Source: Bacteroidota bacterium | GTDB lineage: Bacteria > Bacteroidota > Bacteroidia > Chitinophagales > Saprospiraceae | DNA length: 64,000 nt | Assembly: GCA_030147525.1 (NCBI GenBank) | Contig: JASBVF010000001.1 | Location: 1 to 64,000 of the forward strand | Direction: 5' to 3' | In this document: piece after piece, positions 7,596 through 16,204 of the stretch | How positions within the stretch are numbered: the first letter of the stretch is position 1 | Layout: each line of letters starts with the position of its first letter | Notes under the pieces: generated by a model | Database searches by the model: none | Seen by the model: the letters and a program-made list of their open reading frames with translations, nothing else | What the model was told of the DNA's origin: nothing | Translations under genes and position numbers: made by a program

Positions 7596-10500
7596 TTGAC
7601 AAGTGCACACAAACTCTGCTCATTCATCTGTCTGTGGCTGCTTTTCTCCTTCCAATCAGCTCCCCAGGATTTTGCTGTTCAGACCCAATTTTACGGCATA
7701 GAAGAAGGCCTCTCCCACCGGGATGTGCAATGTATCCATCAGGATCGGGAAGGCTTCATCTGGTTGGGCACCAAGTACGGGCTCAACCGCTTCGATGGCT
7801 ATCAATTCACCTGGTACACCGAGGAAAAAAATGGGCTGCAGAGCAATGAAATCAACCATATCCTGGAAGATTCAGATGGCCGGCTTTGGTTGTTCTACAC
7901 GGGAGCTTACCTCGGCAGGACCCCACAATCCATTGATATTCTTGACCCCCTGACCGAAGCGGCCATTTCCTTTGAGCGTACCTTTGGGCAACTTGCCCCC
8001 TTTACCGTCACGGATGTCAAATGTTTTGGGCAAAATGGACAGGGAGCACCCGTGTTCGTGACGGAGAACGAGTTGCACATCCTGGCAGACGGGCAGTTCA
8101 AAACCTTGTCCGTTGATCTGGGCAGGCCCCAATCCGTAGTAGAAGTCCACGGTATGCCGGGAGGTGAATTTCTACTGCTCTTGGACAAAAGAGGCGGGCT
8201 GGATTTCGAGGTACTGATCATCGGCAAGGACGGTAGCACGCTGCACCGGTATCCCCACAAAAGAGCCATTGAACTAGCTGCTTACCACCAGGGACGGGAA
8301 GGATTTAAACTCTTTGAGTTCGGTACGGAAGGGCACGGGGCCGCCTTACACATGCGGTTCTTTCAAGTAAATGCTACCGGGCTGCAAACCGAAGATACCA
8401 TTGCCACGCAGGTTTTCTCAAAGCAAGCCATCCAGTGGATCCGCCCTGCCAACCACATTGGCAAGGCTGGGAGTTATTATTGGACCGTTGACGGCCTTGG
8501 TCATTTACGACTCCTCCCCTCCAATGGTTCCCTTCCTGAACTAACCTTGCAGCAGGACCACCTGAAATACACGACCGACTTTTTTTTTGACAAAGATGAT
8601 GGCCTGTGGGTGTCCACCCAGTTTGGCTTGTACCGGTTCAGGTTGCACGAATTCAAGTTTCGTAAATTGCTTACCACAGCCCCGGGCCAGTTGTTTCCCT
8701 GCCGGCGGATGGTCGTTAATGACCAAAACCAGCTTTTTGTCATGATTGAAAATGGGCAGGGTATCTGGAAAGTGGACTTGAATACCATGGAGCAGGTGCA
8801 GGCCATTGACCTTTCGAGCACCAAGCAGTCCCTCGGCATGGATGCGGCCGGTCACCTGCTTTTTATCCGGGACAAAAAACTCCACTTTGTGGACCCGGTC
8901 ACGCTCCGGACAGTCAAAACATTCGACATTGAGCCGCCGCCTGCCAACGATGCCTGGACCATCCACAAAGACAAGTACGGAAAAATCTGGTTCGATGACC
9001 GGGGACGGGGCAGCCTGCGATATGTTTTCCGGGACAGCCTGGTCGACATCCGGGACTGGGACCAGGATATCGAAAACTTCCAGGTCTATCAATTTTTTGA
9101 GGAACCTTCGGACACGACCTGGGTGGTGACGAACGGCGGGCTCTACACGATGGACATCAAAACCGGCCGGATGTTCGAGCGTTTCTGGAAAGGTGGTACG
9201 GGAACCTACCGCCTCCCTTTTGACAACATCCATCATTTGCACAAAGATGAAAATGGTGGCTTCTGGCTGGCCACCGCAGGCAACGGCCTGGTCAACTGGC
9301 ACCCGCAAAAAGGTGTCATCCAACGTGTCACCCGGGCCGATGGCCTGCCCAACAATACCCTGTATGCCGTGTACGAGGACGAGCGCTCCAACCTTTGGCT
9401 TGCTACCGACAATGGCATTGCCACTTTTAACAAATTGACCAAACAGGTCAGGGGATATAGTGAAAAGGACGGACTCAGCCATCCTGAATTCAACCGCATT
9501 GCACATTGCCGGGATAACCAGGGCAATATTTTTTTCGGCAGTTTAAACGGGATCACTGCATTTGATCCTAAAGATTTTTATGGGGACACCGTCCGGTTGC
9601 AGGCCCCTTTGATCATTACCCAATTTCAACAATTCGACGGGGAATCAGGCAAACTATTGGACAAAACAGCCAGGTTGACACAAACCAGCACCATTGTTCT
9701 CAACCCCGCTGACCGCTTCTTCCGCCTGGAATTTGCCCTCCTGGATTTTGACGGCAATGAAAATATCCAGTATGCCTACCGAATTGAAAAGGAAGACCAT
9801 GACTGGACCTATCAAAAGGAAAATGCCTTGCGGATGAGCCGTCTTCCATACGGGCATCACCTCCTGCGGATAAAAGGCCAATCTGGCAATGGACAATGGT
9901 CGGAAAACGAACTCGCTATCAGGATCAGGGTCGTCCGGCCGCTGTACCTGCGCTCCTGGTTCCTGCTACTGGCAGTGCTGGTCACTTTGTTTTTGCTGCT
10001 GTTGTTGCACAAATGGCGGACTTTTGAAATAAAGGCCAGAAAAAAAGAACTGGAACAAACGGTAGAAGAAAGAACGCAGCAAATCCAGGCGGACAAAGAA
10101 ACCATTGAGCGGCAGGCCAGGGAACTGAAATCTTTGGAACAGTTCAAATCCCGCTTGTTTGCCAATATCTCCCACGAATTGCGAACTCCGTTAACCCTGA
10201 TCCTGGGGCCGATTGGTTCTGCTTTGCGGTCGGGCACTCTCGACCCCCGGAACTCGGGCTTGCTGCAAAAAGCTCAACAAAGCGGCCGTGACCTGCTAAA
10301 ACTCATCAGCAGCATCCTCGACCTTTCAAGGCTGGAGGCAGGAAAAATGCTCGTTCATCCAGCAACCATTCACCTGCATTCTTTTTTACAGCAAACGGTA
10401 GCGGCCTTTACTTCCCATGCCGAGCGGCTACAGGTTCAACTGACCGTCGAATACCATGCCCGGGAAGATCTTCGTATCGAATTCGACCTGGAAAAACTCA

Positions 10501-11714
10501 AGGCCATCCTTCAGAACTTCCTGTCCAATGCACTGAAGTTCACCCCGGCAGGTGGGCTGGTAGTGGTGAGCGTGGTCGACCTGGCGCATTCCATCCGCCT
10601 GTCGGTGGCCGATACCGGGCGGGGCATCCACGCCAAGGACCTGCCGCACATCTTCGACCGCTTCTACCAGGCCGCACACGACCACGAAGGCGCTTCCCAC
10701 ATGCCGGAAGAAGGCGGCACCGGCCTGGGGCTGGCGCTGTGCCGGGAATTTGCCGACTTGCTCAAGGCGGGTATTTGGGCAGAAAGCCCAGATCCCGGAT
10801 CCGGCAAGGGAAGCATTTTTTATTTTCAGTTTGCCAAAAAAGAAGTGCTGAAGACGGTGGACACTGCGGAGGAAATGAAAAACGGAATGGTTGCAGGGCC
10901 GTTAGCACGTCCGGTAAAGCCATCTACACTTGCCATCGCATCGGCCAGCATCCTGGTCGTCGAAGACGATTACAACCTGCGGGAATACCTCGAAACCATC
11001 CTTTCCCCCTATTGTCAGGTGAATACCGTGGAAAACGGGCAAGCCGCCCTGGACTGGTTAAACGCTTCCCCCCAGGCACCAGCGGACCTCATTCTCTCCG
11101 ACCTGATGATGCCCGTGATGGATGGATTTCAATTGCTGAAAAGGCTGAAAGGCTCCGATCGCTGGCGGCACATCCCCGTTATCATCCTCACGGCCAGGGC
11201 GGATATCAGGAACAAGCTCAAAGCCCTGCGCATTGGGGTGGATGATTATTTGACAAAACCCTTTGACGAGGAAGAGTTGCTGGCCCGGATCAACAACCTC
11301 CTGAAATTTGCCCGGGTCCGAACGGACAGGTTCGCGCTACAGTCGAAAGAACATGGGCTGTCGGCGGATATGGAGAAACCCGTGCTGGATGCAGCCGATA
11401 ACAAATGGCTGGAAAAAGTTGAATCCGTTTTTATGAAAAAGCTCCATGAAGAGCAGTTTAGCATGGAATGGGCAGCCGGGCAAATGTACCTCAGCTTGCG
11501 GCAATTCCGGCGGCGCCTCAAAAAGGCTACCGGCATGACCCCCATCGAATACCTGCGGGAAATGCGCCTCCAAATGGCCAGGGATCTACTCTTGTCCGGC
11601 CAGTACCTCACCATCAAAGAAGTCTGCTTTAAAGTCGGGTTCCATGATGCCCACTATTTTTCCCAACGCTACCTCGAGCGGTTTGGGAAACTGCCTTCGG
11701 CGTACCTGAATTAG
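7596..11714 (+). CDS. Hybrid two-component regulator (HTCS), intact, 1,372 residues
   Basis: A one-protein signalling chain: periplasmic sensor, inner-membrane kinase and cytoplasmic DNA-binding response domain. The start is TTG 7596; an in-frame stop lies just upstream, and the truncated paralogue at 16120 begins with the same TTG and a similar leader (LTS/LTQ...WLLF.LQ). Order: signal peptide (1-25), propeller repeats (about 30-690; GFIWLGTKYGLNRFDG, GLWVSTQFGLYRF, NLWLATDNGIATF), Y_Y_Y, one membrane helix near 790-810 and a coiled coil. HisKA follows with His860 in NISHELRTP, HATPase with NFLSNALKF, DTGRGI and GTGLGLAL, a receiver with Asp1169 in LSDLMMPVMDG and Lys in TKPF, and an AraC-type helix-turn-helix to the end. 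It lies 573 bases before an FG-GAP surface gene on the same strand, the probable target (inference). Confidence 0.95.
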   Translation: MTSAHKLCSFICLWLLFSFQSAPQDFAVQTQFYGIEEGLSHRDVQCIHQDREGFIWLGTKYGLNRFDGYQFTWYTEEKNGLQSNEINHILEDSDGRLWLFYTGAYLGRTPQSIDILDPLTEAAISFERTFGQLAPFTVTDVKCFGQNGQGAPVFVTENELHILADGQFKTLSVDLGRPQSVVEVHGMPGGEFLLLLDKRGGLDFEVLIIGKDGSTLHRYPHKRAIELAAYHQGREGFKLFEFGTEGHGAALHMRFFQVNATGLQTEDTIATQVFSKQAIQWIRPANHIGKAGSYYWTVDGLGHLRLLPSNGSLPELTLQQDHLKYTTDFFFDKDDGLWVSTQFGLYRFRLHEFKFRKLLTTAPGQLFPCRRMVVNDQNQLFVMIENGQGIWKVDLNTMEQVQAIDLSSTKQSLGMDAAGHLLFIRDKKLHFVDPVTLRTVKTFDIEPPPANDAWTIHKDKYGKIWFDDRGRGSLRYVFRDSLVDIRDWDQDIENFQVYQFFEEPSDTTWVVTNGGLYTMDIKTGRMFERFWKGGTGTYRLPFDNIHHLHKDENGGFWLATAGNGLVNWHPQKGVIQRVTRADGLPNNTLYAVYEDERSNLWLATDNGIATFNKLTKQVRGYSEKDGLSHPEFNRIAHCRDNQGNIFFGSLNGITAFDPKDFYGDTVRLQAPLIITQFQQFDGESGKLLDKTARLTQTSTIVLNPADRFFRLEFALLDFDGNENIQYAYRIEKEDHDWTYQKENALRMSRLPYGHHLLRIKGQSGNGQWSENELAIRIRVVRPLYLRSWFLLLAVLVTLFLLLLLHKWRTFEIKARKKELEQTVEERTQQIQADKETIERQARELKSLEQFKSRLFANISHELRTPLTLILGPIGSALRSGTLDPRNSGLLQKAQQSGRDLLKLISSILDLSRLEAGKMLVHPATIHLHSFLQQTVAAFTSHAERLQVQLTVEYHAREDLRIEFDLEKLKAILQNFLSNALKFTPAGGLVVVSVVDLAHSIRLSVADTGRGIHAKDLPHIFDRFYQAAHDHEGASHMPEEGGTGLGLALCREFADLLKAGIWAESPDPGSGKGSIFYFQFAKKEVLKTVDTAEEMKNGMVAGPLARPVKPSTLAIASASILVVEDDYNLREYLETILSPYCQVNTVENGQAALDWLNASPQAPADLILSDLMMPVMDGFQLLKRLKGSDRWRHIPVIILTARADIRNKLKALRIGVDDYLTKPFDEEELLARINNLLKFARVRTDRFALQSKEHGLSADMEKPVLDAADNKWLEKVESVFMKKLHEEQFSMEWAAGQMYLSLRQFRRRLKKATGMTPIEYLREMRLQMARDLLLSGQYLTIKEVCFKVGFHDAHYFSQRYLERFGKLPSAYLN

Positions 11715-12287
11715 CGTCGCTTACCCAATAATGTCCCTATTTGTTAGCAACGATGTCCCTTTTGTCAGCAACGATGTCCTTTTTATCAGACTTGTCTGAC
11801 CTTATTTTTAGGACGACCCTGACAAACCGGTTGTTATTCAAAAATTCAATTCACAACCATGCATGCGAAAAGCAAAGATGATTACCCTACACTTTTCTGC
11901 ATCCTTGAAATAACCATCATGAACGACAACTCCGCCAGTTCAATTTTGACTAGGTTGCATTGGCCAAAGGTAAGATCTGGAACTTGTTTACGGGAGGATG
12001 GTATTGGGATATAGCTACGTAAAAGCGGATACTCCGGCGCCATCCTCCCTGTTCTTTGATCTTATCTAAGCTTCATGTCACAATACTTTTTATGTACCGG
12101 GCAAAATTGAATTTTAATAACATTATTGGCGGCCCCGCCGCCAGGCACCTTCGGAAAGGGCGCCTGTTTGGAAAAGCACCAGCCGATGTTCCAAACAAAC
12201 GTCCTGCCCCATTTCAACCCACTGCCGGTGGCGGCAGGTTGATTTGAAGTTTTGTCCCGGATCCAAACATGCTTAAATCAAATTATC
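11715..12287. other. 573-base gap: direct repeats, inverted repeats, no gene
   Basis: No convincing coding sequence. Next to the regulator stop are three 21-22 bp spaced repeats (11731-11794, own entry). A palindromic tcagac-tt-gtctga follows at 11785-11798. A perfect 10-bp inverted repeat gggaggatgg (11992-12001) / ccatcctccc (12040-12049) has a 38-base loop. The last 170 bases are GC-rich and hold no motif I recognise. A leader transcript for the FG-GAP gene probably starts in this gap. Confidence 0.45.
11731..11794 (+). promoter_or_regulatory. Three direct repeats, 21-22 bp apart: candidate HTCS operator
   Basis: atgtccc/atgtcct starts at 11731, 11753 and 11774, each followed by a T-rich stretch and tagcaacg or cagcaacg (first two) or tcagac (third). 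The consensus is roughly ATGTCCNTTTTGTCAGCAACG. AraC-family proteins bind direct half-sites about 21 bp apart, so repeats at this period directly after a gene encoding an AraC-domain regulator fit an operator for that regulator. Binding is inferred, not shown. Confidence 0.5.
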
Positions 12288-14543
12288 ATGAAAGAAAAAT
12301 TATTAAAAATCGGGACAATGCGGTTTACATACCGCTTTTCTAACACCCTGAGCTTATTGGCAATAGGGGCATGCCTGATGTTTCAGGCAACAGTCACTGC
12401 ACAGCTGACCTACACACCAGGGCCTCAACTCAGTATACCTGATTGGTACGACGGTAATGATAGAGTCCGAATTGCGGATGTAGACAATGACGGCGACCAG
12501 GATATCGTGATGGGTTATCTGTTTTTTAACGACGGTGCCGGCAATTTTACCAGCAGCGGACAGGATATGGGGAGAGGTATATTTGCCGACCTGGATGGAG
12601 ACGGTGACCAGGATTGGATCTGTTACGCCCCTAAGGGTGGCTCACCTGCCACACAATATGGAACCTATCAAAACGATGGCAATGGTAATTTTACCTTTTG
12701 GGCCAATTCCTATGACAGCCCCTCAGGTAATTGGCCGCGCCCCTTAAATTTTTCTATCCGATGGTACGGAGCAACCATTGGTGATGTAAATGGTGATGGT
12801 GTTGATGAATTGGTCGTAGCAAGAAGTCCTTACAGCATTAATGTGTTTTTTTCTGATGGCGATGGCACGTTCACGTACGGTCCGGATATTGATGCACCAA
12901 GTTGGGATGAAGGTTGTGCACTTGCTGATTTGGATGCGGATGGAGACCTGGATCTATTGACTTTATCTGCTTCCTATACTTATAAACGAATCTGGGAAAA
13001 TGATGGTGCTGGTGCCTACACTATGACAGGTTTCGTTTTTAACCAATATTATATTTGGCTGCCCCAATTTGGTGATGTAAACGGGGATGGTAAAATGGAT
13101 ATGGTGATGGCACATATCGGAGGTGGCTCTCCTGGCTATGTTTTTTCGGGGAATAATGATTTTACTTTTACTTCCCAATATGTGGAATATGTTGCAGGGG
13201 GCGGATATAGTAGTTTGGTTGCCTTAAAAGACATGGATTTTGACGGGGATTTGGATTTTTGTGGCGCCAAGTACATAAGGTTAAACGACGGAAGTGGCAT
13301 GCCTGGCATTACGGTACCGGTTCATCCCTCAGGTAGCGTTAACTACTCCGCAATAGCGGATTTGGACGGTGATCTTGATTTTGATTATGTTCTTTTTAAT
13401 GGATATACCCCGGGGATTGGATACATTTACCTGGCCAGCGGTGCAGCCCCACCCAACACAGCCCCCGATTGCAGCGGCGCAGCCATTGCCGACCAATCCG
13501 CTGATGCCGGTTGCGAAGCGACTATCAACGAAACGATGGTCACCGGTGTCACCGATTCCGATGGCGACCCGCTAACCATTACGGTAAGCCCCACTACGCT
13601 CGTTCTCGGAGCGAATAACGTAACCGTAACCGCTGACGACGGCAACGGTGGCACCTGTACCACGGACATTACAGTCAATGTGGCGGATAATGCACCTCCC
13701 GTCATGTTTTGCAAAAACATTGCTGCTGAACTCGATGCGTATGGCGAAGCAAGCATATCGGGAGCCGACATAGACGATGGCAGTTACGACAATTGCAGCG
13801 GTGCTTTAAGTCTGAGCCTTACCGGACAAACTACCTTCGATTGCGATGATTTGGACGAAACCTTTTCCGTCACCCTCTCAGCGGATGATGGCAATGGCAA
13901 CATTGGCTATTGCACTGCCGAGGTTACCATATCCGACGACACCTTGCCGGACGATGATTGCGACGGCGTATCCAATGTTTGCGACAACTACCCGGGAGGT
14001 GACGACAGTGTGGATTATTGGCCACTTGACCAAAACGGGAATCCTGTTGGAGATGGCATTCCGGATGTCGGACAGCTTTTGAATTACAACCAGTACGACC
14101 CGGCCTGGCATTGTGGGAACAATAAGATCTTGGTGGTTCACAACGTGGCGAACAACCCGACCGAAATCTGCATCAACATAAATGCCTTACCTGCCCACTT
14201 CGGCCATGACGATTTTGTGGGGCCTTACCTGCCACCTTGCAACGGCCAGAACCTTGCTGCCCCCGGTACCGGCTTTAACGCTACTACCCCCACTGCCGAA
14301 CTGGAAGTGTTCCCGAACCCGGCCGGCGACGTGCTTAACATCCACCTGCACGGCACCCAGGACCGCACGGCGCTGACCATCCACGGCCAACTCGGCCAGG
14401 TCGTCTGGTCGATGGAACTGGAAGAGGGCCAGGACATGCTGGTGCTTGACCTGACGGACGCCCGCTTCACCAGCGGTATCTATTTCGTGAGCGCCCTCAC
14501 CGACGGTGTAAGGCTGACAAAGCGGCTGGTCATTGCCAGGTGA
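12288..14543 (+). CDS. FG-GAP/VCBS-repeat surface protein with T9SS sorting domain
   Basis: A secreted, cell-surface protein of 751 residues. ATG 12288 is chosen over the upstream TTG 12252 because it opens a normal N-terminus before the signal peptide (LLAIGACLMFQATVTAQ). Residues about 45-390 are FG-GAP/VCBS repeats with Ca-binding type motifs (IADVDNDGDQDIV, FADLDGDGDQDW, IGDVNGDGVDELVV, LADLDADGDLDLL), which form a beta-propeller. Two Cys-paired HYR-like or Ig-like segments follow (about 400-560), then an unassigned region. The last 80 residues are a T9SS type A sorting domain (LEVFPNPAGDVLNIHL ... GIYFVSALTDG ... KRLVIAR). The outer-membrane sortase would cleave it and anchor the protein. 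Ligand unknown. It lies downstream of the intact HTCS gene. Confidence 0.9.
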   Translation: MKEKLLKIGTMRFTYRFSNTLSLLAIGACLMFQATVTAQLTYTPGPQLSIPDWYDGNDRVRIADVDNDGDQDIVMGYLFFNDGAGNFTSSGQDMGRGIFADLDGDGDQDWICYAPKGGSPATQYGTYQNDGNGNFTFWANSYDSPSGNWPRPLNFSIRWYGATIGDVNGDGVDELVVARSPYSINVFFSDGDGTFTYGPDIDAPSWDEGCALADLDADGDLDLLTLSASYTYKRIWENDGAGAYTMTGFVFNQYYIWLPQFGDVNGDGKMDMVMAHIGGGSPGYVFSGNNDFTFTSQYVEYVAGGGYSSLVALKDMDFDGDLDFCGAKYIRLNDGSGMPGITVPVHPSGSVNYSAIADLDGDLDFDYVLFNGYTPGIGYIYLASGAAPPNTAPDCSGAAIADQSADAGCEATINETMVTGVTDSDGDPLTITVSPTTLVLGANNVTVTADDGNGGTCTTDITVNVADNAPPVMFCKNIAAELDAYGEASISGADIDDGSYDNCSGALSLSLTGQTTFDCDDLDETFSVTLSADDGNGNIGYCTAEVTISDDTLPDDDCDGVSNVCDNYPGGDDSVDYWPLDQNGNPVGDGIPDVGQLLNYNQYDPAWHCGNNKILVVHNVANNPTEICININALPAHFGHDDFVGPYLPPCNGQNLAAPGTGFNATTPTAELEVFPNPAGDVLNIHLHGTQDRTALTIHGQLGQVVWSMELEEGQDMLVLDLTDARFTSGIYFVSALTDGVRLTKRLVIAR

Positions 14544-14562
14544 TCATAACCTGAACTTAGAC

Positions 14563-14591
14563 GTCGGCAGGGGTTTCGAACCCCTGCCGAC
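14563..14591 (+). terminator. Hairpin after the FG-GAP gene
   Basis: A perfect 13-bp stem (gtcggcaggggtt / aacccctgccgac) with a TCG loop, 20 bases after the stop codon. No T-run follows, which is not unusual for this phylum. Confidence 0.75.
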
Positions 14592-14741
14592 AATCATGGT
14601 CCTGTCTTGCCATCCTTCGTTGTCGCAAGTTTGAAATCTGGTAGGTGTCAAAAGAAGCAGTGCCAGGTTGCCACAAGCGTAAAAACAGGACGATGCTCCC
14701 CGACCCTGATGAAAACAAAGAACACCCTGCCGGGCGACACT

Positions 14742-14814
14742 CATTTCATTTTTAAAGTGAGAAGCCGTCCGGGCAGGTTTTTAGAACCCAATTTCTCACC
14801 TTTAAAATGAAATG
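14742..14814. repeat. 22-bp imperfect inverted repeat ahead of a broken surface gene
   Basis: Arms 14742-14763 and 14793-14814 match at 20 of 22 positions around a 29-base spacer. The right arm ends two bases before the ATG at 14817. It could be a leader hairpin acting on that gene, or a terminator; it is AT-rich and has no T-run. Confidence 0.5.
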
Positions 14815-14816
14815 TC

Positions 14817-15118
14817 ATGAAAAAGAAAAAAATAAGCACTTGTGCAAAATGGTTGCAGAACCTTCTTTTAATGAACTTCCGGGCCGGTTCCATGATCCGG
14901 TTCCTGCTATTTGCTGCTTTCTGCTTTAGCGGTATCACTCTCTATGCGCAGAACACCTGACAGGGTGATGACGCAACCAACCCTACCCATTGGCATGTAG
15001 GCGAAAACTGGTCAACGGGAAGCGTTCCTACTAGTTCCGATGATGTCATCATCCCCGATGTCACCAACGACCCGGTCATCAGTACGGCGGCCGTGGCTAA
15101 ATCAGTCCATGTACAATC
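14817..15118 (+). pseudogene. 5' remnant of a beta-helix-type surface protein
   Basis: ATG 14817 opens a signal peptide (IRFLLFAAFCFSGITLYAQ). The frame meets TGA at 14958 right after the cleavage site. The same frame beyond the stop still encodes GENWSTGSVPTSSDDVIIPD and a following VISTAAVAKSVHVQSG. That is the typical start of Bacteroidota beta-helix surface proteins (NWS.G.VP...DDV.IP). Similarity stops at about 15118, where the sequence turns into the end of a truncated regulator gene on the other strand. So the gene has both a nonsense mutation and a lost 3' part. Confidence 0.75.
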
Positions 15119-16120
15119 AGGTGGGAAGGCATATCCGAGGTCTTTGTATTGGCTGCCCAGGCCATGGAGCACCGGCGGGTCTTTTCCGGCAAAGTAAAAC
15201 CCGGCCACCGAGGTAAAAACGGCAAAATCCCCACCGTCCGTATACCCGGCAATTTTCATGAAATACGAAAAGTCGATATTCCATTTTTTGTAGCGAAGTG
15301 CTTCCGCATTTGGGACCAGTTGCCCGGCGGGGGTTGCTTCGTAAAACTGGAATTTCCCCTCTTCGGAAATTTGCGCCATACTGACCCATTTTTCGTTGGG
15401 GCTGTTTTTGGCCGTGTAGAAAAAGACATGATCCGTCGGCTGTCGTAAAGGGAAAGTGTAGACCTCCTCTCCCTTTTCATTGACGGCAAACACCATGCGG
15501 CCCGCTGCTCCGTCCCCTGTCCTCATGGCACTGAACCAAAAGTAGCCGTTGGGCGACCAGTGGAACTTGTCCACCCTGCTGTACCGGTTCCGCAGCGGCA
15601 CTGTCGAAAAATCTCCGCTACCGGTGTAAGTCACCAGCTCCCCTGCTTCGGTCAGCAATACCAAGGTGCCATCTTGTTTCTGCGCCACGCTAATGATATC
15701 GGTAGGCAGGAGGTCGGTCTTGTCCGCAAATCGAACCTCGAACCGTTCCACTTCTGATCGGACGGGATGGAACAGGTCAATGCCGGTGAGCTTGAACGTA
15801 TTGAAAGAGGAATAGCCGTACAAGAGCCAGAACATACCGTCGCTGTCCTCATAAAAAGCGGTGATGCGGTTGGACTGTAGCCCGTGTTTTTCCTGGGTGA
15901 TCCATTTGAAACGGTACCCGTCGAAGCGGTTGAGGCCGTAATCCGTGGCAAACCACATCAGGCCCCGGCGGTCTTGTAGGGAGTAATGGACGTTGCGGTG
16001 GGAGAGGCCTTCTTCCAGGCCGAAGTGCTGTACCTCGACATAAAAACCTTGCGCTGCCAGTTGCAAGGCAAACAGCAACCAAAACAAAATGAACGGGAAG
16101 TGTTTGTTTGTTTGTGTCAA
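14942..16120 (-). pseudogene. Truncated hybrid two-component regulator (N-terminal sensor only)
   Basis: Only the first part of an HTCS regulator survives. I start it at TTG 16120, not the upstream ATG 16189. A good promoter lies across 16159-16190, and the intact paralogue has the same TTG and leader. Signal peptide (FPFILFWLLFALQLAAQ) and the first propeller blades (LEEGLSHRNVHYSLQDRRG, MWFATDYGLNRFDGYRF) are clear. Family sequence ends near GYAFPPD at about 15118. The last 60 codons, to 14942, are antisense to the remnant surface gene and have no similarity. Propeller end, kinase, receiver and DNA-binding domains are missing, so it cannot signal. Confidence 0.82.
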
Positions 16121-16158
16121 GTGTATCCTGAAATTCAGCAGGCTGAATGAGGTTTTAG

Positions 16159-16190
16159 CAAATTTAACATTTTTGCATTTTGTACCCAAA
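16159..16190 (-). promoter_or_regulatory. Promoter of the truncated HTCS gene
   Basis: On the minus strand TTTG (16190-16187), a 20-base spacer, then TAAATTTG (16166-16159): a full match to the Bacteroidota pattern. The TTG start at 16120 is 38 bases downstream with AGGA before it. Confidence 0.7.
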
Positions 16191-16204
16191 CAGGAAGAAC
16201 AGGT

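Noticed and set aside
8541-9506. 321-codon minus-strand open frame
   Set aside because: Lies wholly inside the intact regulator gene in antisense; no domain or signal, explained by codon bias.
12056-12247. 63-codon frame ahead of the FG-GAP gene
   Set aside because: No recognisable start context; translation is unlike a protein (GC-rich tail).
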